Of a stretch of 9,812 nt of DNA, positions 6,211 through 9,812 are shown piece by piece. This DNA comes from JAWVZH01 sp033722295. GTDB taxonomy: Bacteria; Bacteroidota; Bacteroidia; Chitinophagales; Saprospiraceae. Both the position numbers and the translations under genes were made by a program. Below the pieces are notes generated by a model. It worked only from the letters and a program-made list of their open reading frames with translations, ran no database searches and was not told where the DNA came from. The number at the start of each line of letters is the position of its first letter. Within the stretch, counting starts at the first letter, position 1. The stretch spans positions 1 to 9,812 of the forward strand of contig JAWVZH010000115.1 of the NCBI GenBank assembly GCA_033722295.1, given 5' to 3'.

Positions 6211-7410
6211 ATGAAAGAGAAAGAAATTTATGATCAAAAAGTGCTGCAGGAGGATCGGGCAGCAAATTGCGGCCGAAGTTATCAGCAATGCTCGTTGAGT
6301 GTGATGGATACAATTGCCGATCCCAATATTTTTTTCGATGATGACGGCATTTGTAACTATTATCATGAATACAAGATCGCCGAAGCGCATGAGGTGTTCT
6401 CCGGCCACGAGGGAGAGAAGAGATTGACGTACGATCTGGCAAAGGTCAAGGCCAGTGGTCGGGGAAAGTCCTACGATTGTATTCTCGGATTAAGCGGTGG
6501 TGTGGACAGTACTTTCCTGTGTCTGATGGCCAGAGAATGGGGACTGAATCCACTTATAGTGCATTTTGATAATGGGTGGAATTCGGAACTGGCCCAGCAT
6601 AATATAGAGCAGACGGTCAACGCCCTCGGATTTGACCTCTACACCTATGTGGTGGATTGGAAAGAGTTCCGGGAAATGCAATTAGCCTATCTGAAAGCTT
6701 CCGTGGTGGACATCGAGGTGTTGACAGATCATGCTTTTATGGCAGTTCTATACCAACAGGCCAGGAAATGGAAAATCAGATACGTGCTCGCCGGCATGAA
6801 TGTCGTCACGGAACATGTATTGCCACGACACTGGATATATAACAAGAGCGACGCGGTCAATATCAAGGATATAGTCAACAGATTCGGAAGGACCAGGGTC
6901 AGAGATCTTAAGACTTATCCTTTCCTCGATCATAAGACGAGAAAATATTGCGAGGATTATTTGATGATGGAAGTTTTAACTCCCCTGAATTATATCGATT
7001 ATCGGTATGATGAGGTCAAGGAGAAGATAAAGCAAGTCCTGAATTGGAGAGATTATGGTGGAAAACACCATGAATCATTATGGACCAGATTCTATCAGGG
7101 CTATATTTTACCACGAAAATTTAACATCGATAAACGAAAGGCTCACCTGTCTAATTTGATCTTCTCCCGGCAGCTTTCAAAGGAAGAGGCATTATCGGAG
7201 CTCAAGCAACCATTTTATAGAGACCATCAACTCATGAAGGAAGACTACGATTTTGTTTGTAAAAAGCTGGGACTGACAGAATCGGAATTTCAGGAGTTGA
7301 TGGACCTGCCGAGAAGGGAACATACGGATTATGAAACTCAAAAAGGATTTTTTCAAAAATATCCTGCATTCAGACCATTAAAGCCAATTCTTGACCTCAT
7401 CGGAATATGA
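6211..7410 (+). CDS. wbpG: N-acetyl sugar amidotransferase, WbpG/WbuX-like
   Basis: The 399-residue protein belongs to the PP-loop ATP-pyrophosphatase family TIGR03573. The ATP loop is CILGLSGGVDSTFL (90-103, core SGGVDS 95-100), followed by PLIVHFDNGWNSELA (about 113-127), a central YVLAGMNVVTEHVLP segment, and a conserved C-terminal half with LNYIDYRYDEVKEKI and GGKHHESLWTRFYQ. Homologues activate an N-acetyl group with ATP and, with ammonia from HisH/HisF, convert acetamido into acetamidino, as on ManNAc3NAcA in P. aeruginosa O5. PseA does a related reaction on pseudaminic acid. The N-terminus is unusual: family members usually show CxxCxMD then a CxxC, whereas here it reads C27-S-L-S30 and C48-N-Y-Y51, so one Cys of each pair is missing. 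An extra Cys20 is present. About 24 residues precede the normal beginning. The active-site loop is intact, so I call it functional with caution. It overlaps the next gene by ATGA. Confidence 0.87.
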   Translation: MKEKEIYDQKVLQEDRAANCGRSYQQCSLSVMDTIADPNIFFDDDGICNYYHEYKIAEAHEVFSGHEGEKRLTYDLAKVKASGRGKSYDCILGLSGGVDSTFLCLMAREWGLNPLIVHFDNGWNSELAQHNIEQTVNALGFDLYTYVVDWKEFREMQLAYLKASVVDIEVLTDHAFMAVLYQQARKWKIRYVLAGMNVVTEHVLPRHWIYNKSDAVNIKDIVNRFGRTRVRDLKTYPFLDHKTRKYCEDYLMMEVLTPLNYIDYRYDEVKEKIKQVLNWRDYGGKHHESLWTRFYQGYILPRKFNIDKRKAHLSNLIFSRQLSKEEALSELKQPFYRDHQLMKEDYDFVCKKLGLTESEFQELMDLPRREHTDYETQKGFFQKYPAFRPLKPILDLIGI

Positions 7411-8504
7411 CTGAATTTCGATTCAGGAACAGATTGGTCATACTGATCTCACCCCAGACCTGGGATCACCTTCCTGTTTCCAAGCATCACTATGCCCGGA
7501 CGTTGGCTGCAGTGGGCAATGAGGTCTACTTCATCGAACCTCCTCTTTTTGGCTATAAAGAGAACACTAAGTACAACAGTCCGGAAAATGGAGTAACTAT
7601 TGTCAAGTGGGGAGTGCAGGTGCCGTACTGGACCAAATTCTATCTTCCCTGGGTATATAAAAGAAAACTGAGAGAAATACTTGGTGAAGTAAGAGAAAAG
7701 CTGGATGATAAAATAGTTCTGATCAATTTTGACAATGATTCTTATTTCTTTCATGAGGATTTATTCAAAAATTCATTACGAATATTCTTTCCAGTTGACC
7801 GTCTTGTGAATAAAGGCAAAGAGCATAAATCGTCTTATGATGTTGTATTCTCTGTTAGTAATCAGATACTTCATGGAATAGAGCATGACAAGAAATATGT
7901 TATTGGCCATGCGTTGAATCCGGAATTTTCGAAACACGCAAAAAATAAAATGGACTATGTTCCGGATAATGAAAACCTGAAGAATGTCGGATATGCCGGC
8001 CATATGTCCATTCACTCGATAAACAAGGAATTGATCCTGTCATTGGTTGAGGATGAAAATGAGATCGGTTTTCATTTTTGGGGGAATTATGACAGGGAGG
8101 ACGAATTTGTTATGCGATTAAAAGCGCTTCCGAATGTTCATTTCCACGGGGTAAAGACGGGATCGGAATTATTTAATGCTTTATCCGAAATGGATATGCT
8201 ATTCATCGCTTACAGGGAGACAGATAGATTTGGCATGGACAACTCCCATAAAGTATTGGAGTATTTTAGTACAGGATTGCCCGTTCTTTCAACACGACTT
8301 TCGACCTATGAGAATGTATCGGTTATTGAAATGGCGGATACAGAGAAATCATTCAGGAAAAAGTTTGAAGAAATAAAGACCAACTACCCGGATTACATCG
8401 GTCCAGAAATATGCAGAAGTCGGAGGGAATGGGCTTTGTCAAATACCTATCGACAAAAGATCGAAGAGATTGAGGATTATATTAATTCCGCGGAAATCAA
8501 ATAA
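7407..8504 (+). CDS. Glycosyltransferase, GT-B fold, group 1-like (TuaH-type)
   Basis: The protein is 365 residues. The N-terminal half is divergent: LVILISPQTWDHLPVSKHHYARTLAAVGNEVYFIEPP (10-46 region) is a typical first strand and helix of a glycosyltransferase that removes or adds sugars at a membrane-bound acceptor. IVLINFDNDSYFF (103-115) and IFFPVDRLV (126-134) follow. The C-domain shows VGYAGHMSIHSINKELI (194-210), FHFWGNYD (222-229), VHFHGVKTGSELFNALSEMDML (244-265) and the donor-binding region NSHKVLEYFSTGLPVLST (279-296), with Glu285 where the second Glu of E-x7-E normally sits. The first Glu is not obvious. Donor and acceptor are unknown. The start is ATG 7407 inside the wbpG stop (ATGA), so translation is coupled to the amidotransferase, and it may add the amidinated sugar. 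Confidence 0.8.
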   Translation: MTEFRFRNRLVILISPQTWDHLPVSKHHYARTLAAVGNEVYFIEPPLFGYKENTKYNSPENGVTIVKWGVQVPYWTKFYLPWVYKRKLREILGEVREKLDDKIVLINFDNDSYFFHEDLFKNSLRIFFPVDRLVNKGKEHKSSYDVVFSVSNQILHGIEHDKKYVIGHALNPEFSKHAKNKMDYVPDNENLKNVGYAGHMSIHSINKELILSLVEDENEIGFHFWGNYDREDEFVMRLKALPNVHFHGVKTGSELFNALSEMDMLFIAYRETDRFGMDNSHKVLEYFSTGLPVLSTRLSTYENVSVIEMADTEKSFRKKFEEIKTNYPDYIGPEICRSRREWALSNTYRQKIEEIEDYINSAEIK

Positions 8505-8510
8505 AACCGG

Positions 8511-9506
8511 TTGACCGTCCACTACTTTACACGCAAGCCAAGACGGGGCAACTACAGTATTGAAAGGATCTTTTCAGATGTGGTGCCAGCCCTGCCGGCA
8601 CCGTTAAAGGGTGTGATCATAGAAATGCCTGTTGAAAGCAGCGGTATCTGGAACAGATTGAAAATGATGTTGTGGTCAGCCGGCCGCCAGGGTGATATTA
8701 ACCATGTTACGGGCGATATACACTTTGTTGACCTGTTAATGAAGAGCCAAAAGACCATACTGACCATTCATGATTGTGGTTTTGTAGAAAAAGCCGGTGG
8801 AGTCAAGCGTTGGTTGCTGAAAAAGCTCTGGATGGAATGGCCGGTGTCGAAGGCGGCATTGATCACCACTGTGTCGGAGTCATCAAAGCGTGAGATTGTA
8901 GAGTTGACTCGATGTGATGCGGACCAGGTAAAAGTGGTACATAATTATGTATCTGATCGATTTTCACCTGGTGAGTCAAAGATCAGATCAGAAAAGTTCA
9001 GGATACTCCAGATCGGTACTAAACCAAATAAGAATCTTGACAGACTCGTATCGGCGATCAAGGGACTTGATATTCAACTGGTTGTTATCGGGATATTATC
9101 AACAGAACAGAAGGACCTTCTGGTCCGTCAAGGTATCAATTACGAAAATCATACGGATCTCGACGAAGACCAATTAGTAGATGTTTATCGATCGGTGGAT
9201 CTTTTGGCTTCTGTCTCACTTGAGGAGGGTTTCGGTCTTCCGATTCTTGAGGCTCAGAAGACCGGTATACCGGTATTGACCAGCAATGTCTCGGCCATGC
9301 CTGAAGTTGCAGGTGAGGGCGCGAAACTTGTCTCACCCGTGGATGAAGGTGAGATCAGGAAAGCCATCAGGGAGTTAATGAGCAATGGATCATTGCGAGA
9401 GCATCTGATCGAAAAGGGTTTTCGAAATGCAAACAAATTTACGCTGGAGCGGACCGTGCAGGGGTATGTTCAGGTCTACAGGCAATTGAAACAAATGAAT
9501 AATTGA
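8511..9506 (+). CDS. Glycosyltransferase family 4 (GT-B fold)
   Basis: The protein is 331 residues, on the short side for GT4. It starts at TTG 8511, 6 nt after the upstream TAA, which is in the same frame and prevents any extension. ILTIHDCGFVEKAGG (83-97) is the acceptor-side loop and ITTVSESSKREIVE (118-131) is the standard N-domain ending. RILQIGTKPNKNLDRLVSAI (164-183) opens the donor domain, VDLLASVSLEEGFGLPILEA (229-248) contains the E-x7-E motif (Glu239 and Glu247), and GIPVLTSNVSAMPEVAGEGA (252-271) is the classic GT4 continuation. It would transfer one residue of the repeat unit at the cytoplasmic side of the membrane. The specific sugar cannot be inferred. The next gene begins 1 nt after its stop. 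Confidence 0.88.
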   Translation: MTVHYFTRKPRRGNYSIERIFSDVVPALPAPLKGVIIEMPVESSGIWNRLKMMLWSAGRQGDINHVTGDIHFVDLLMKSQKTILTIHDCGFVEKAGGVKRWLLKKLWMEWPVSKAALITTVSESSKREIVELTRCDADQVKVVHNYVSDRFSPGESKIRSEKFRILQIGTKPNKNLDRLVSAIKGLDIQLVVIGILSTEQKDLLVRQGINYENHTDLDEDQLVDVYRSVDLLASVSLEEGFGLPILEAQKTGIPVLTSNVSAMPEVAGEGAKLVSPVDEGEIRKAIRELMSNGSLREHLIEKGFRNANKFTLERTVQGYVQVYRQLKQMNN

Positions 9507-9507
9507 C

Positions 9508-9812
9508 ATGCCGGCGTTAAGTGTGGTCATACCGACTTATCAAAGGTCCGAAAGCCTGGAAAAGCTGGTTGACTGTTTGGTCGACCAGACCATATGGGAC
9601 GATATGGAGGTCATTGTCATCGATCAGAATGAGCCAGGATACTTAACCGATGTCATACCCCATGCGATCTTGAAGGAAGTGCGGTTGGCGAGGAGTGAAC
9701 GCCCGAATGTGTCTCTCGCGAGAAATCTCGGTTATGAGATGAGTCGGGCTGAGGTCGTCTTGTTCATAGATGATGATCTGGAACCTGCCAGAGAATTTTG
9801 TCGGTCAGGACT
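9508..9812 (+). CDS. Glycosyltransferase family 2 (GT-A fold), N-terminal part
   Basis: The gene opens with ATG 9508, 1 nt after the preceding TGA, and runs off the right edge after 101 codons. It begins MPALSVVIPTYQRSESLEKL, the standard GT2 first strand and helix. EVIVIDQN (34-41) follows with the nucleotide-binding Asp39. RPNVSLARNLGYE (65-77) is the usual helix before the metal site, and VVLFIDDDLEP (83-93) contains the DDD metal/diphosphate motif (88-90). These identify an inverting GT2 enzyme. The catalytic-base region and any membrane anchor are beyond the window. The spacing shows that the operon continues rightward. Confidence 0.9.
   Translation, partial: MPALSVVIPTYQRSESLEKLVDCLVDQTIWDDMEVIVIDQNEPGYLTDVIPHAILKEVRLARSERPNVSLARNLGYEMSRAEVVLFIDDDLEPAREFCRSG

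Overview
The window is most likely a chromosomal surface-polysaccharide (O-antigen, capsule or exopolysaccharide) biosynthesis locus from a member of the Bacteroidota. This assignment is an inference. It rests on moderate-to-low GC, start codons that mostly lack a Shine-Dalgarno sequence, a stand-alone S23-type four-helix-bundle gene flanked by TTTATTG/AATAAAC-type repeats, and the overall gene style. No rRNA, tRNA, CRISPR, transposase or phage gene is visible.

Layout. Positions 1-143 hold the last 46 codons of a CysN-type sulfate adenylyltransferase subunit 1. Positions about 144-673 form a small island: a minus-strand four-helix-bundle gene (162-593) bracketed by AT-rich repeats, including a perfect 9-bp inverted pair at 160-168 and 635-643 and four tandem AATAAAC units at 637-664. 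From 674 to the right edge there is one co-directional run of plus-strand genes. In order they are a WlbA/WbpB-like UDP-GlcNAcA 3-dehydrogenase, a Wzx-like flippase, a SAM methyltransferase, a GT4 glycosyltransferase, HisH2, HisF2, a WbpG-like N-acetyl-sugar amidotransferase, a GT-B glycosyltransferase, a second GT4 glycosyltransferase, and the start of a GT2 glycosyltransferase cut by the window edge. Almost every junction is an ATGA, TGATG or TAGTG overlap or a gap of 1-6 nt. The one exception is the 73-nt gap before wbpG, which carries a strong AAGGAGG Shine-Dalgarno.

How the genes work together. WlbA oxidises C3 of UDP-GlcNAcA, the committed step toward a 2,3-diamino-uronic acid. The HisH2-HisF2-WbpG trio is the known ammonia-producing and ammonia-using system that converts an acetamido group into an acetamidino group on a bacterial sugar, as in ManNAc3NAmA of Pseudomonas aeruginosa O5. 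The glycosyltransferases and the methyltransferase would build and decorate the lipid-linked repeat unit, and the flippase would export it. The aminotransferase, acetyltransferase and epimerase needed to complete the sugar, a polymerase and an initiating transferase are not in this window and would have to lie outside it.

Most interesting points: (i) the HisF paralogue has lost the first catalytic aspartate (Leu11) but keeps Asp130 and the ammonia-gate residues; (ii) the WbpG homologue has lost one cysteine from each of two CxxC pairs that I recall as standard for its family; (iii) the four-helix-bundle gene sits in a repeat-bounded island that looks like an insertion between cysN and the sugar locus.
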